Notes: generated by a model not told the origin, from the sequence alone. Positions 1-11,784 are shown, counted from the stretch's first letter. The stretch is 64,000 nucleotides of DNA from Porodaedalea pini (GCA_002794775.1 NBAY01000056.1:62001-126000); one strand, 5' to 3'. Program-made: numbers and translations.

Positions 1-606
1 AGGCGAGTCGGGAGCTGAAGAGGAAAGGCGGTGCTGGAAGGTTAGTGATCGACATGTGCTGTATAGTACCTCGAGTGAAGGATTGAGTATGACTCTGAGC
101 ACGAGTCGCTCGAGGAGGGTTGTCGAGTACGAGCACGAGTCTCGTCGTGTGCGGGTGCTCGTGACTGTTGAGAGTCGAACGTGGTGCTCAGCACGGGTCG
201 CTCTGCGGTGCTGAGCTGTCTCCTCGTGACTTCCGAGTCGAGTCTTCACTGCGCTGCTGCCACTCGATGACTCATCATTTCACGTGCAATTGCCTCCGCC
301 TATTCCAGAAAGGAAAGCCGATCAGTAATTCATTTTTATTTTTTGGCAGGGCTATGGGTTGGCTTTTGCACTCTTTCTCTCCTTACAAAAAGCACAGGTC
401 GTGCGTTCCCCTCCTACCCTTTCCCGCCCAAGTCTCTTCCCCTTCGTCTCTTCCGAGCCGTCCTTGCGTCGTTCGCAGTCGTCATTCCCATCTCCCGACG
501 CATCCTAGCAGTCGCCGCCGCCCCCGTCGCCCGACTCTCACCCGACGACTCCCTCGCACTAAAATTTTCAAAAAGCGAGGCACAACAACCCCTCCCCCTC
601 ACAGCG
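1..606 (+). promoter_or_regulatory. Upstream region of the RING-finger gene
   Basis: No supported gene lies here. The first 250 bases are unusually rich in the pentamer CGAGT and its complement ACTCG, repeated many times between about 70 and 250, so the stretch could hold clustered regulator sites. From about 400 to 600 the sequence becomes C/T-rich, as is common just upstream of translation starts in basidiomycetes. No clear TATA box was found. Open frames that extend leftwards from the RING gene lack an ATG and are taken as 5' untranslated sequence. Confidence 0.4.
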
Positions 607-2970
607 ATGCTGACGCTCAACGCCGACTCCGCCTGCGACGTCTGCGCAGAGGAGTACGGGCCCTTCAACCTCCCGCGCTGCATCCCCTGCGGGCACGTCC
701 TCTGCGCGACCTGCGCCGACACCATCATCGACAAGACCTCCCCGCGCCTCCAGCCCGCCTGCCCCTTCTGTCGCGAGCCCTTCGCCCGCGACGGCGTCCG
801 CGTCATCCGCATCGACTTCAGCGGCAGCTCCGGCGGCGGGTCCACCAGCGCAAATGCACTGGGCGTCGGGGACGGAGGAGCACTCGGCGCGACGGAGACG
901 TGCATCGATGGCGGCGCGATGGCGTTGATGGACGACGAGACCGTGCTGTACGACGTCCGGCAGAGCCGTTCCCCCTTACACTCCGCCCGCGCATCGCGTG
1001 ACCCCTCACGCGCAACCTCACTCGAACGGCCCTCCCCGTCCTCTCCATCCGGCTCCCATCCTCCCAACGGCATCTTCACCACGATCAACGAGGACCACCC
1101 CACGCTCCCGTCCTCGTTCGATGCAGCAGCGCACAAGGAGCGTGCGCGCGAGCTCGAGAAAAAGGTCGCCAAGGTCGCGACGAAGCGCTGCAGCGCAGAG
1201 GAGGTGCAGGCGCTCCAGCGCGAGCTCGGCGAGTGGATGAGCATCGACAAGGTCCTCGGCTCCTCCGGCCTCAGTTCAAGTGACAAACAGGTGCGTACAT
1301 ACGTATTTTTTCTTTTATGTACATGTCCATTTGCTGATGCATACATTCGTATCGAACAGCAACACGCAGCGATCCACCTCTCGCACCTCCTCCTACGCGC
1401 GATCCTCATGAATCACCTCGCGCACTCCGAGGCCTCGCGCGTCGCCAAGGGCGCAGAGGCTCAGCTCCGCTCACGCATCGCCGACGGCGAGCTCGTGCGC
1501 GAGAAGCTCGATGCGGACCTCCGCAAGACGAAGAACCTCCTCCAAACGCGTTCGCACGAGGTCTCCCTCCTCAAGGCCGAGCTCGCGCGGCTCCGCGGGG
1601 AGGATTACTCCGACCACAACCACAACCACAACCACAATAACAAAACGGACCGCGCGCAGGGCGCGGTGACCCCGACGCGCAGGCAGAGCCTCAGCGCGCC
1701 AACCTCCCCAGACGGCTACTTCTCGTCCTTCGCCTTCTCCAGCGCAAGCACCGCCGTCCCGCCTGCGTCTTCGAGCCGGAGCAACCCTGCGAGCGGCGCG
1801 AACAGCCCGTGCTCGAGCGGGCGGACGACGCCCACGGCTGGACTGGCGCTCGCGAACCCGATGATGCCGATGGGGTCTGCGTTCCCACCGATCGGGGTGA
1901 CGATGATGAGCACGAGCGGCGGCATGTCGAGTGCGAGCGCGAGCGCCGCAGCGGCTGCGCGCCCCTCGATGTCCGGACCCACACGGGCACAATCGACGGC
2001 ACCTACGCGCCCGGGTACCACCACGCCGACACGCCCGCAATCAACCGCCCCCGCGCGATCGAGCCCCGCGAGCCCGACTCCGGCGCCTTCAGCGCGGTAC
2101 GCACACGGGCGGAGCGCGTCGATGATCCATCGATCGGCGACTGCTACGCCGGGGCTCTCGTCCTCTTCTACCTCTGCTTCCACTTCCGCTGCCTCGAACG
2201 CAAATGCAAACGCAAACGCAAACACCGCTCCTGCTTCCGGACCTACAGGGAGAGAACGCCGTTCGATGACACCGGCGCCGGTGCACCAGCGCTCCGCGAG
2301 CGTCGCACCCGGTTCTTCTTCCTCCTCTTCTGCGGCGGCGGCGGCGGCGAGGGGTCTGACGCGGAGCATGACGCCGAACCTCTCTTCCTCTCGTTCGGGG
2401 GTTGGCAACTCGAAAGAATCTGGAACGGGAACGGGGGCGGGAAACGGCTCTTCCGCTGGCGGCGCTAGTCTCAATGGCAGCGGCGTCAGCGGACTCGGAC
2501 TCGGGCTCGGGCTCGGGATACCTCCTGTTCCCTCGTTACCAGGAGCAAAAGACAGGGAGCGAGAGACTGTACCGGTAAGTGCGCTGTCGCACTCGCTGCA
2601 TTCCTCGTTCCGCGACCGCGACTCGTCTTCTTCCGGTTCCACGGCATCATCGGGCCAGGGAGGAACGGGGGCGGGGGCGGGAGCCGGGCGGCCGCCTGTG
2701 CCGCCGAAACCGCGCACGCTCTCGCAGTCGCAGTCGCAGCCACAGTCCCAATCTCAGGCGTCCGGTGGGTCTCCGCTGCGCGGAGGGACGGGGCGCGGAG
2801 TCGTGGATGATCGTGATGGGTACGCGACGGAAAAGGAAAAGGAGTTGAAGGAACGGGACAGGGATGGATGGATGGGGATAGGGATGAAGAAGGAGAAGAG
2901 AAGACATGAGAGGTGGTTGCCTAGCGCGCTGATGGACCGGATGAGTCGGCCTGCGACGAGCCAGAGTTGA
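607..2970 (+). CDS. RING-finger (C3HC4) protein with Ser-rich tail, one intron
   Basis: Probable E3 ubiquitin ligase. The ATG at 607 is the first in its frame, and the RING begins ten residues later: Cys10, Cys13, Cys28, His30, Cys33, Cys36, Cys52 and Cys55 fit C3HC4 spacing. A 69-nt phase-0 intron (1291-1359, GTGCGT...ACAG with a CTGAT branch point) is predicted. It has no stop and is a multiple of three, so it can be mistaken for coding sequence; without it the protein is 764 aa. A helical, probably coiled-coil segment follows at about residues 170-320. The rest is low complexity: His-Asn, Ser-, Ala-, Gly- and Gln-rich runs. The C-terminus is basic. RING plus coiled coil plus a disordered tail is common for fungal ligases; the substrate is unknown. 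A GTAAGT at 2575 may allow alternative splicing. Base composition is GC-rich, unlike the transposons downstream. Confidence 0.85.
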   Translation: MLTLNADSACDVCAEEYGPFNLPRCIPCGHVLCATCADTIIDKTSPRLQPACPFCREPFARDGVRVIRIDFSGSSGGGSTSANALGVGDGGALGATETCIDGGAMALMDDETVLYDVRQSRSPLHSARASRDPSRATSLERPSPSSPSGSHPPNGIFTTINEDHPTLPSSFDAAAHKERARELEKKVAKVATKRCSAEEVQALQRELGEWMSIDKVLGSSGLSSSDKQVRTYVFFLLCTCPFADAYIRIEQQHAAIHLSHLLLRAILMNHLAHSEASRVAKGAEAQLRSRIADGELVREKLDADLRKTKNLLQTRSHEVSLLKAELARLRGEDYSDHNHNHNHNNKTDRAQGAVTPTRRQSLSAPTSPDGYFSSFAFSSASTAVPPASSSRSNPASGANSPCSSGRTTPTAGLALANPMMPMGSAFPPIGVTMMSTSGGMSSASASAAAAARPSMSGPTRAQSTAPTRPGTTTPTRPQSTAPARSSPASPTPAPSARYAHGRSASMIHRSATATPGLSSSSTSASTSAASNANANANANTAPASGPTGRERRSMTPAPVHQRSASVAPGSSSSSSAAAAAARGLTRSMTPNLSSSRSGVGNSKESGTGTGAGNGSSAGGASLNGSGVSGLGLGLGLGIPPVPSLPGAKDRERETVPVSALSHSLHSSFRDRDSSSSGSTASSGQGGTGAGAGAGRPPVPPKPRTLSQSQSQPQSQSQASGGSPLRGGTGRGVVDDRDGYATEKEKELKERDRDGWMGIGMKKEKRRHERWLPSALMDRMSRPATSQS

Positions 2971-5900
2971 ATGCTGGATGTCGAGGTGAGTTTTTTTCTT
3001 TAACTCTTCTGCTTCTGCTTTCGCTTCCTCTCAGTGAGAGAGGGAAAGAGGGCAAAGCAAGAGAGGGAGAGGGCAGACGGATGGCTGACGATGCGATGTG
3101 ATGCGATAGGTACCTAAATCCTTGTCGACAAAGTGCACCAAGGAGGAGGAACGAGAAAGCTAAAAAAGAAAGTGAACTGAAAAACAAAAGCGGATGCGTT
3201 TTGTCGTGAATGCTAGGACCGCACACCGTACCCCGCTCGTGCCACCATCTCATGCCACGCTATTGTCGACGTTAGCGACGCACGGGCGACCTCAACCTCG
3301 ACCTTGACCTCGACCTCGAGCGCGACTGCCGTCCGCACCGCTGACGTTGATTATCCGACCGACCCCGACCCCGAATAGACCTTTCCTCTCGTCGTTATCC
3401 TTTCCTAATCGCTATCGCTATACCTTGGACCTGGAGTACCACCTAATCGTCTTTGCGTTCACCTGCGGCCATACTGTAGATCCCTACTGCCCGTTTCACG
3501 TCCTCCAGTCCTCTCGTCTCTGCCTCTGGTGTTTTCCATTTTCCTCCTTTCTTTTTCTGTGCATTCCGTTTTCTTCGTTCGTACGCTTTTTTGCTTTTTG
3601 TTTTTGTTTCTGTTTCCGTTTATTTCTTGTCGTTTGTCTGTACTGCGCGTCCTCCGGAGGACTCCTTTTTTTCCTTTTCCTCTTTCCTTTCTTCCTTCTC
3701 ACTTCATTTCCTTCAAATTCCGTGTGTCATATCCCGTCTCTTAATCTTTATTATCTCCTATCCATTCTCCTCTCATCGTTCTCATGACTCGCTCACAACG
3801 CTTCCCCGGCAATTTTCTGCTCTGTTTTCCTTATTCGTTATTCGGTTTAACGCTTTTCTCTTTCTCTTTCTCTTTCTCTTCTCCCCTCCTGTCTTTACGC
3901 TTATCGCTTTATCGTACCCCGCCCGTACACCTCGTAGATACTATAGCTTTTAATTTAATGTATACCACGCCCTTCCTTCCCTCCCTCTCTCCCTTTCGCA
4001 CTTTTTTTCATACCCCCGTACCCCGTACGCCGCTCGTAATCTTTCGCCATTCCGACGTCTGCTTTTAAAAATTTACCCCTTTTACCGCGCTTTACCCCTC
4101 GTGTTATCCGTTATCCGTTATCCGTTACCCCAGCGATAACACGCAACGCAACGCACGGGCACGAACATGCATACCCTTTACCCCTCTGCTTTCTGCCCTT
4201 GCTTTCGCCTTGTTTATTCCCCCCCCCCCCCTTCGAACTTTTGTTTGTTCTTATTATTTTGGGTTGTTTGCGAGGCTGTGTGCGATGTATCGATAAAATC
4301 GTCCCCCTTGGCTCCCTTTCGACTTTTTTCTTTTCCTCTTAGTCTTTTCTTAAGCTTCTTTTCCTCATCCACTTCGCCTTCACCCTCCTCACCCCTATAT
4401 TATTTGCCCCACGACCCACGATCCACGATTCACGACCCACGATCCGAAAGTTTCACGACCACCCGCACTCACGAAGAAAAAAAAAGGAAACCGGACATAC
4501 AGAGAACGAAATCTCTCTCCTCCGTTTCCTCTCCGCTCTTTTTCACCGTCTCCCTTCGCACACGTTTTTCCTATTTCTCCTTTGCCACACAACCTTGCCG
4601 CTTCCGTAATATTAATGCCCCTCGCCCCCATGACCTCCCTCGACATGACCGAACCGCTTTCTGTTTTCGTTTTTGTTTCTGTTTTTGTTTTCGTTTCTGT
4701 TTTTGTTTTCCTCGTTTCGATTTGTACCGTTCTTTTCACCCTTTCATCCCTGTCGCACACCACCAAAAAAAAATCACACTCCCCATCTTCCCTCGAACAC
4801 TCGAACACTCGAACAATTGCATGTCATTGGCGAGAGGAGAAGGGGAGATGTAATACGGACGTGGATCTCGTATCTCGTATCTCGGATACACCTTGACTCC
4901 CCTATCTAGTTAGTTTATCCTAGCGCGTTCAAGTTATATAGGTCAATAGGAGCCCTACGTACGGTGCCCTCAAGGTCTGTCTTAGATAGAATTAGAAGAT
5001 GGAGACGGAGACGGAGACGCGCTGTTTTTTGTTTTTGTTTTTGTCGTAGCTAATGCACTACCTACCTACCTATACCTATATGTGTGGTTATTTTTCGTTT
5101 TAAGATAGACATTTATTTTATTTTATTTTATTTTATTTCTTGGGGTGTGTGAATCATCGGGGTGAAAGACAAAAAAAAAATGAACATATGCATGATATGA
5201 TTATGATATGATATGATAGTGTTGGAAATGAGGTGAGGTGAGATGAGGATGAAGGCGTGCGTTACGCGTGGTGCGCTCGGGAAACTAGAATCGGCGAGGA
5301 GAGGTCGGAGGCACTAGTACTTACCCAGGACCCAGCCGGGGGGGGGGTAAATTAATTATCATCGCTTTGCCCGAACTCGAGAACCTCCCATACTCTGAAT
5401 ACGAGATTGATTGCGAGAATGACGAACGCGAGGCACGGAAAACCACGTATACATAGCGTGTAGCGTGGCGTGTGGCGTGTAGCTTGTGTATCGTGTAGTG
5501 CGTGTGGCGCGTAGCCTGTGTACGGAGAGCCAGGACGGGATGGAACACCGGAGGGCAGACTCGGAGGGGCTTCTTCAACTTTCTGAAGGAAGGCCACGAG
5601 GGATAGGACTCGCACTGCGTCGGGAATCGTAACACGTACGTAGTAACGTACGTGTGCCGGCCTTCCACTCGGGTCTTTGCTCCTGCGGCGGCGATTGGAG
5701 GAAACGAAGGGGGTCTGGTCCGCGCAGAGTGACTGGTACTGGTATTCCACTTCCCAGTATGAAGCCGTTCTGAGGCACGTCGCCGTCGAGACAGAGGGAG
5801 GACGGACATGGCAATATTATTATTAATGCGTTTCCACAGCCTAGCCCTAGGCCGGAGCACAGGATAAGCAGCGATTCCAAAGTCGAAGCACGAAGCACAA

Positions 5901-5990
5901 AGCACACACACGCTGGCATCGTTACACGGGTCCATCGGGGGGGACCCTCGTCGCTGCTAAACGTGGCCGCCTATTGCCTCCGCCGGAAAT
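2971..5990. other. Long pyrimidine-rich spacer with simple repeats
   Basis: No gene is supported. The plus strand is dominated by T/C runs (about 3340-4760) that create long but meaningless open frames of Phe, Ser, Leu and Pro. Short repeats stand out: three TTATCCG units near 4104, CACGATCCACGA-type units at 4410-4447, TTTCTG/TTTTCG hexamers at 4660-4715, CGAACACT units at 4793-4812, TTTTA units at 5108-5137, ATGATATG units at 5190-5218 and GTGGCGTGTAGC-type units at 5456-5520. The left part is presumably the 3' UTR and terminator of the RING gene. Confidence 0.55.
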
Positions 5991-6009
5991 ATTAATGGAA
6001 GCAAACTCG

Positions 6010-6430
6010 CCAGTGCATAGCTGCGGTAAGCTGCGCGTTCCTCGCACGTTCGACGAAGAGGAAGTCGAAGGGGGCCCCATCTAACGCGTCATCGCTCTGA
6101 TACAGTGATAGCCCTGGTCCGGGCCCGCGCACACAGAGCGGACAACGCGCTCACCTCCGCGTCGACTCGCCATCGCCGCTTCGCTCGATCCCGGGAGCAA
6201 AAACGCGGTAGCCTGCAGGCTGTGCGATAACGATAAGGCTCAAGAAGATTTTGGTGATGAGGTGGAATCGCGTAAAACATGTTAAAAAAACATGACTCAC
6301 CGCACACACGAGGGAAACGCGTGTCTCTCGCGTCTCTACCGCATCTCTTTTGATGATCTTGATCCAAGGGACACAAAATGCAAAACATATAGAGTTTCCT
6401 CGAGAAGGTGTGCCAAGTAACTCACTCATG
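6010..6430 (-). pseudogene. Unit A counterpart of the small zinc-finger gene
   Basis: On the minus strand, starting with an ATG near 6429, this region aligns with the unit B stretch at 18142-18690 that encodes a CPLC...HNGCP zinc-finger-like segment. Here the cysteine pattern is lost: the part equivalent to the finger (about 6040-6150) reads through different frames and meets a stop near 6083. The upstream exon-like part and a CGCACAG acceptor near 6210-6230 are shared. It is best read as a decayed paralogue. Confidence 0.4.
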
Positions 6431-6548
6431 CGCTCTCCCTTTAAACTTAAAGAAGCGGGTGGTCTCGCCAGCTCATACTCTTCACAGCGTCATCACAGCA
6501 GAGCCCAAGCCAGATAAAGCTCTCAGTATGCAAAGAACAAAGTAGCAG

Positions 6549-6758
6549 ATGACAGCATCTACCAGGCTCAAACTCGTGCCACCGACGACAAGATCACGCA
6601 TCACGATTCGTGGAAAAAAAGATCTCAACAAGCATGAAAGGCGCGGCAGCCAGGAAGTCCGGGGGCTGTGCGATATGGATAAAGAAGCCGAATCCAAAGG
6701 GTCCAGTAAGTCATCACACGACTCCCGAGGACATCTGAGCCAACTAACCAAGAAGTAG
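6549..6758 (+). CDS. Short basic ORF, unit A (hypothetical)
   Basis: 69 codons rich in Lys, Arg, Ser and Glu. The only support is that unit B keeps a similarly placed frame (18830-19018) beginning with nearly the same residues and sharing an RRGSQE motif. No domain is recognised. The opposite strand is also open in both units, so coding on this strand is uncertain. If real, it would be a small highly charged, probably nuclear protein or one exon of a larger gene. Confidence 0.25.
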   Translation: MTASTRLKLVPPTTRSRITIRGKKDLNKHERRGSQEVRGLCDMDKEAESKGSSKSSHDSRGHLSQLTKK

Positions 6759-7091
6759 AAGAAAAACAAAAACGAATAGAAGAATACTAGCAACGAAACC
6801 ACTTGCCAAGGATCGCGTGTTTTCCACCTGTTTTCGCTTGTCTGAACGAAGTCCCCGTTTGTCCCGTCCGGCCCGTACGCAGTGTACACTGGCAACGGCT
6901 ACGTACTTACTCAAAAAAAATTGCAGTCTTGCCAACAGCTTCTGGCGAATGAAATTTAAAAAAAAAAAAAAAAAAAACGGGGACTCGGAGCCCGCCTCCA
7001 TCATATGCAAACGTCGAAAACACACCGCAGATTCAAGTTCAAGTTCGGAGTCGCTCGCCCACTCGCTCTCCACCGACTATTCGCGCGAGAC

Positions 7092-7400
7092 ATGTCCACC
7101 AATGTGGCCGATCCCGGAGAGGCGGCAGCGCCGCATTGTGGGCCCGGGGTGAACCAGTTTTATGCGGAAAAAAAGCCTGAGGGGCAGGCCGTGCTGTGGA
7201 CTATGTACTACACCCCCCTCGTGGGGTGGAAAAAATGGGATTGCGGGTCATTGACTCGCATGCACTTTACGCTGATTAGTGAAGGGCATAGACTCAGGCT
7301 ACTACAAGACGATTCTGCACTGCAGCGAGTTCCGGAATCAAGGATACACGTGCGTGGGGTTTCTCGTGTCTTTCAATGTGGCGGACATGCTAACTTTTAA
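7092..7400 (+). CDS. Hypothetical ORF in unit A with unit B counterpart
   Basis: An ATG at 7092 opens a frame of about 102 codons. The segment around GVNQF is conserved in unit B at 19922 (frame beginning near 19854), where the reading frame runs into the gypsy-3 LTR at 20114. Downstream matches resume after that element at 53765. I recognise no domain, catalytic motif or signal peptide. A run of 20 A residues at 6959-6978 lies just upstream. It may be an exon rather than a complete gene. Confidence 0.3.
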   Translation: MSTNVADPGEAAAPHCGPGVNQFYAEKKPEGQAVLWTMYYTPLVGWKKWDCGSLTRMHFTLISEGHRLRLLQDDSALQRVPESRIHVRGVSRVFQCGGHANF

Positions 7401-8459
7401 AGTTATATTCATTAGTCTTCTACGTGATATATAAGTGCGGTTATGGGGCGAAAGAAAGAACGGGATGGTATGGTTTATTTTGTTGTATAACTGCACTTCA
7501 TCGTGCGTCTCAGACTGTTGCATTCAGCCAAAGAACGGAAAAACCGCGATGTCCCTCCGCCTTCGCCTGATTCAAGGCTACGATTCACCGCAACGGTTCG
7601 CCCTTATTACACTCTCATACACTTCTGTTCTTACTCTCCAGATATCACGGCCTCTCACAACTATCATACATCTACCAGGAACACTCCGAGTCTATGCCGC
7701 GGCACCCGCACCATACACCTAGACGATTCCCGGACTGTGTAGCGTATGCATCTTGCTTCATGTAGGTACCAAGCAACTGCATGGATAACTTTTCGTACCG
7801 CCGGAAGTCCCTCTCCCGAAAGCTGCACAACATCCCACCTCCGAGTCGGGGACCGCTGATAGTAGAAGACCGCCCCAAATCGCGATGCTTTGCTTCCACC
7901 CCGTCTGATCATGTCATAATTAAAACCCCGTTCGGAATTCACATTGCACTGGCGTGTCAGGAATCTCCGTAAAGCTCCGGCACACAACGGCTTTGCGCTA
8001 TAAGAACTGCAAAAGGAATTCGGGAATGGCTGCTACGTTTCGGAAGTGCATTCAATGGGCATCTTTTAGGCCCTGTCCTGATTACCTTTTAATGCGAGAT
8101 ATATTACAGTAACGTGCGTTGCTAGCTTAGAGGTTTATTAATTGCTTTCAAAGTAGTTCCGAACAAGATTGATGATAGGGAGTTGCTACTTAGAATGAAT
8201 ATTGCTTACAAAGTGATAAAAAGGTCTAATTAACCTCGTGTTAAATAATTTATCCCGGCAGGACTTAAAACATGTTTGCTCCGCCCTGAAAGTTCATTTA
8301 TGCTACCGCCAAGAATATCAATGTCTTGGAGCAAAGAGAGCTAGGGCTAAACGTCGTGGCGAGTGTGAGTGTCGTTTCCGAATTGTGATGCTAATTAAAT
8401 TCCCTTTGTGCGTCTACACTGCATTGCTCTTCCGGCGCAATCATGCGGTATAGTATAGT

Positions 8460-8526
8460 AGCCCTTGTCTGACGGGTATAAAGTCTGTGCGAGCCTGACA
8501 GTGCAGACAGCACATACAAACAAAGC
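8460..8526 (+). promoter_or_regulatory. Conserved TATA promoter, unit A
   Basis: TATAAAG at 8477-8483 sits 44 bases before the ATG at 8527, inside the block CTTGTCTGACGGGTATAAAG. Unit B keeps the same block at about 54911-54930 with its ATG 33 bases beyond the box. Conservation of this block while surrounding sequence has drifted supports a real promoter. Confidence 0.55.
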
Positions 8527-9263
8527 ATGCCCAATCATCAATCTGAGTTGACAAGACGCCTCCAAGAGGCGGCTGAGCATGGGGACAGCCCGACGATACG
8601 AAGCACGGATCCTAAAACTCAGCTAAGAAAAGCCGAGCAGCTATTTGTTCCGGGAATAACAGCCGAAGTAGCGCTTCATACAGGCAAGTTCCTTTGCTTG
8701 AAGACGTTGCTCTTCATCTCTAGTACTAGTGCTAGCGGAAATCTCATCTACTCAACCCTCAACCAGCTTTCCTTGAGAGTGACAATTACAAAATAAGACA
8801 CCAAATAGTCAAAGACCCAAAGACAAATCAGGAGAGGCACATCGTGAAAGGTACGCTTCAACAATGCAAGCTCTGTCAACTCGGACTGTAAACCGACGAG
8901 ATAAATTGCTGATCCTACACCTGCATAGTAATCCAATACGAACATCAAACAGGAGGCACACCGATAAATGGTAAAAATTCACCCATGTGCCCTGAGCTTG
9001 AACGTATGTTGACGATGGTTTATTCGCACATTTTAACAGAGGATTTCTTGCATCCTATAACGGAAGGGACTGGCTCTTCGAAAGAAAAAGCTTATGAGGC
9101 AGCCGTAACGCGCACGAGACCGCCGCGTACTGGCCAAGAATCCCTTCCTGTTCCAAGGGAGGAGGCAGGCGCGAGTTCAAGTCCTAGTTCAGGTCATTCG
9201 AGTCCCGGGAGTCACAAGAGTACGAATCCCACAGAAATCTTCAGATTCTCCCCTCAAAAGTAG
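8527..9263 (+). CDS. Small multi-exon gene of unknown function, unit A copy
   Basis: Starts just behind the conserved TATA box. Exon 1 (8527-8682) ends at ACAG before GCAAGT, a GC-type donor; unit B has GTAAGT at the aligned place. A later exon ends GTGAAAG before GTACGC near 8850, again aligned with GTGAAAG/GTAAGT in unit B (near 55234). A further exon (about 9044-9263) encodes a Ser/Pro-rich tail. Shared donor positions between diverged copies argue that this is, or was, a real spliced gene. No family is recognised. Exon borders after the first are my reading of conservation and could be off; an in-frame join was not verified for every exon. Confidence 0.4.
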
Positions 9264-10019
9264 ACACTCGTGATCACTCAGGAATAATAAAGATAATAAC
9301 ATAGCATTCTGAACCTTGGGAGCATGATGTAAGCCAGTTCCAGATTTTGTTGCACTTGTAGGATCTGTGAAAAACGGATTGGGTTTCACTCGGTCATCTC
9401 ACAAAGTCGAAAATGTATAAAGGACCAGATTGTTCATTCCAGCCCTATGCTGTTCTTGGTATGTGCCTCCTGCAGTACAGTCACATGACAAAAGTTTTTG
9501 CGCGAGACGCGTCAAAACACAACCACTTTTCAACTTGTTCGTCTTCTACCTCAACCATCTCTGCTTCAATCATGCCCAAACAAGTTGGAGCACGTAACAC
9601 TACTCCAGAAGAACGTCTGGCTATGGTCAGCATGGCTGATTCACTCATTCCACGCGACGAAATTGCAAAAGCCTTTAACTGCTCTGTTTGGACCGTCCAG
9701 CATATTCTCAAGAACCACCGAGAGCGAGGCCATGCCAATGACTTACCCAGGAGCAGACGTCCATCCAAAATTGATGACAGGGGGTTTTGTCACTTGAAGC
9801 GATCAGTCGAGGACAACAGACATCAAACACTTGGCGATATCACTCGTAATCTCAACACCAGCCTCTCTACCCCAGTCACCCCCAGAACTGTCCAGAGGGC
9901 CATGCATCGTGACTTGGGCATGTATGCACACCATGCACACAAGAAACCCTATCTAACTGAGGGCAACAAGGAGAAACAGCTTGATTGGGTGGGGCTAGTG
10001 GAGTCACTTGGATTGGTGG

Positions 10020-10467
10020 TGTCAGCGACGGACTACGGGTACGCAAGGGGTAGCCGGGTCGCGCGGAACTCAGTCAGAGGAGGAGGGGAAGAGAGAGAGA
10101 ACGGTGAGCCAGGGGAACTGACACAGCGCAGAGGTAAGGGGACAGCTTCTGGACGTAGCCAGGTAGAATTGACCAGGTCGAAACTAAGGGATAAGTACAG
10201 GAGGACTACCTACTTATATACCCTGCAGCGGCTGCGCACGGACCAGGGAATTAGCTACTACATAAAGATAGATGAAAGAATGTCGTGGAACTTCGTAGAA
10301 CAATAGCGTCATAGTATCAGTCAGCGAATAATGACAGTGTGAGAAAGGGGCGTAATGGATATGAGTGAGTCGAAATAGGTGTGATTAGTAATGAGTGGAT
10401 AAGATATGATAAGATAAGATAAGGGAAAATGATAAGAGAATAAAATAATTAAAAAGCATCCATGACA
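10020..10467 (-). repeat. Gypsy-1 3' LTR
   Basis: 448 bp, TG...CA ends. On the minus strand it has TATATAAG near 10213-10222 as a likely promoter. A run of GATAA motifs (plus strand, about 10398-10432) lies in what is U3 in the element's orientation. Confidence 0.93.
10395..10435 (+). promoter_or_regulatory. Cluster of GATAA motifs in the LTR U3
   Basis: Five GATAAG sites occur within about 40 bases (GGATAAG, TGATAAG, AGATAAG twice, TGATAAG), and the same cluster is kept in the other three LTRs of this family. HGATAR is the binding core of fungal GATA factors that act in nitrogen and light responses. Function here is inferred from sequence only. Confidence 0.45.
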
Positions 10468-10479
10468 TGACCCTCCCCT

Positions 10480-11784
10480 TCAAGGCGAGCGTCCCGATCG
10501 CCCTTGTTCCCTACCCTGGAACTTACTGGCCCACCACTGTGCCACTCCTTCCTGTCTCTCAGGCTCCGTCATTTCAAATACAGGTCGGAACTTCAGCTGT
10601 GACATCTCTAGGGTGTTGAGGGCGCGAGGAGCACTGGGAGTCGATTTATGAAATTCGTCAATGGCTTTTTGAGAGTTCGTCAAATTCTCAATTGGCTCCC
10701 AGGTGCATTCTTCGTTCGGATACCCTTTCCAATGTACGAGGTATTTGAGCTTCCCTCGCACAAGTTTGGAGTCGACAACCTTTTCGACCTCATATTCCGG
10801 CACATCATCAATGATCTCGGGCGGGGGTGGAGGATCTTGCTTTTGCGATGTATACTGCGGTTCGTGGTATGGGGAGAGGAGCACTTCATTGAAAACCGGA
10901 TAGACTTTCTTCCATGTACGTGGAAGTTTAAGCCTATATGCTGACGTGCCGATTTTCTTTTCGACGATGAAAGGCCCATAGCGTTTATCTCCCAGCTTCT
11001 TCATAGGACGATCTGTCTTTAAGTGAGTTCCTTCGAGCATGACCTTCTCCCCAGGTTTATACTCGATGGATTCTCCCTTCGTCCTGTCATAGAAGCGCTT
11101 CATGGTTTCGGCCGTATGCTTTAACGCCGATTTGGTTTCCTCCCTGATCTTGGCCATCCGGTCGGCAAACTGCTTAGCGGACTCATTGGTCGATTCGTGT
11201 CTAGGATTCGTGCCCTTATATGGGTGTCTCCCATGGTTGACGAAAAAGGGTGATGCTCCTGTCGACATTTGTTCTTTGTCATTATACGCGAATTCCGCTA
11301 GTGCAAGCCATTCCGCCCAGTCTGACTGATGGTGGTTAACAAAGAGACGAAGGTACTGTTCAATCTCTTGGTTTATCTGTTCTGTCTGACCATCTGTCTG
11401 TGGGTGATATGCCGTTGACGGGTTTCCCTCGATGCCCAGTAACCGGTATAGTTCGTTCATGAATTTGGACTCGAACTGTGATCCTCTGTCATGAATAAAC
11501 TTGCACGGTATGCCGTGTAGCCTGAAGACATGATCCCGGTAGAGTCTTGCCATTCCTTCCGACGTTATGCTCACAGAGGTAGGGATCGCATGCACCTGTT
11601 TACTGAACCTGTCAACGAAGACACAGATTGCGTTATGCCCATTGGACTCGGGTAGTTCGCCAATCAGGTCTGCTGTGACGATTTCCCAAGGACCTTTCGG
11701 GATCTCGTTCGGGTTCAGAGGATTATGCGGTTTCGCTCTGTGTGCCTTGGTACGTTGGCACGCATCACATCCCTCGACATATAT
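10480..11784 (-). pseudogene. Gypsy-1 integrase C-terminal part with chromodomain
   Basis: Contains the second half of the integrase core ([18 protein letters not shown] with the catalytic Asp, and [10 protein letters not shown] with the catalytic Glu), followed by a beta-rich linker and a chromodomain at about 10660-10795 ([12 protein letters not shown]). Chromodomains steer such elements to heterochromatin marks. It is separated from the zinc-binding part of the integrase by a TGA at 11785-11787 that gypsy-2 also has. The C-terminus ends basic (SGRSP). Confidence 0.85.

Noticed and set aside
3347..4900. Several long plus-strand frames rich in Phe, Ser, Leu and Pro
   Set aside because: They overlap in all phases and simply reflect the T/C-rich strand; no domain, no codon bias, no conserved start.
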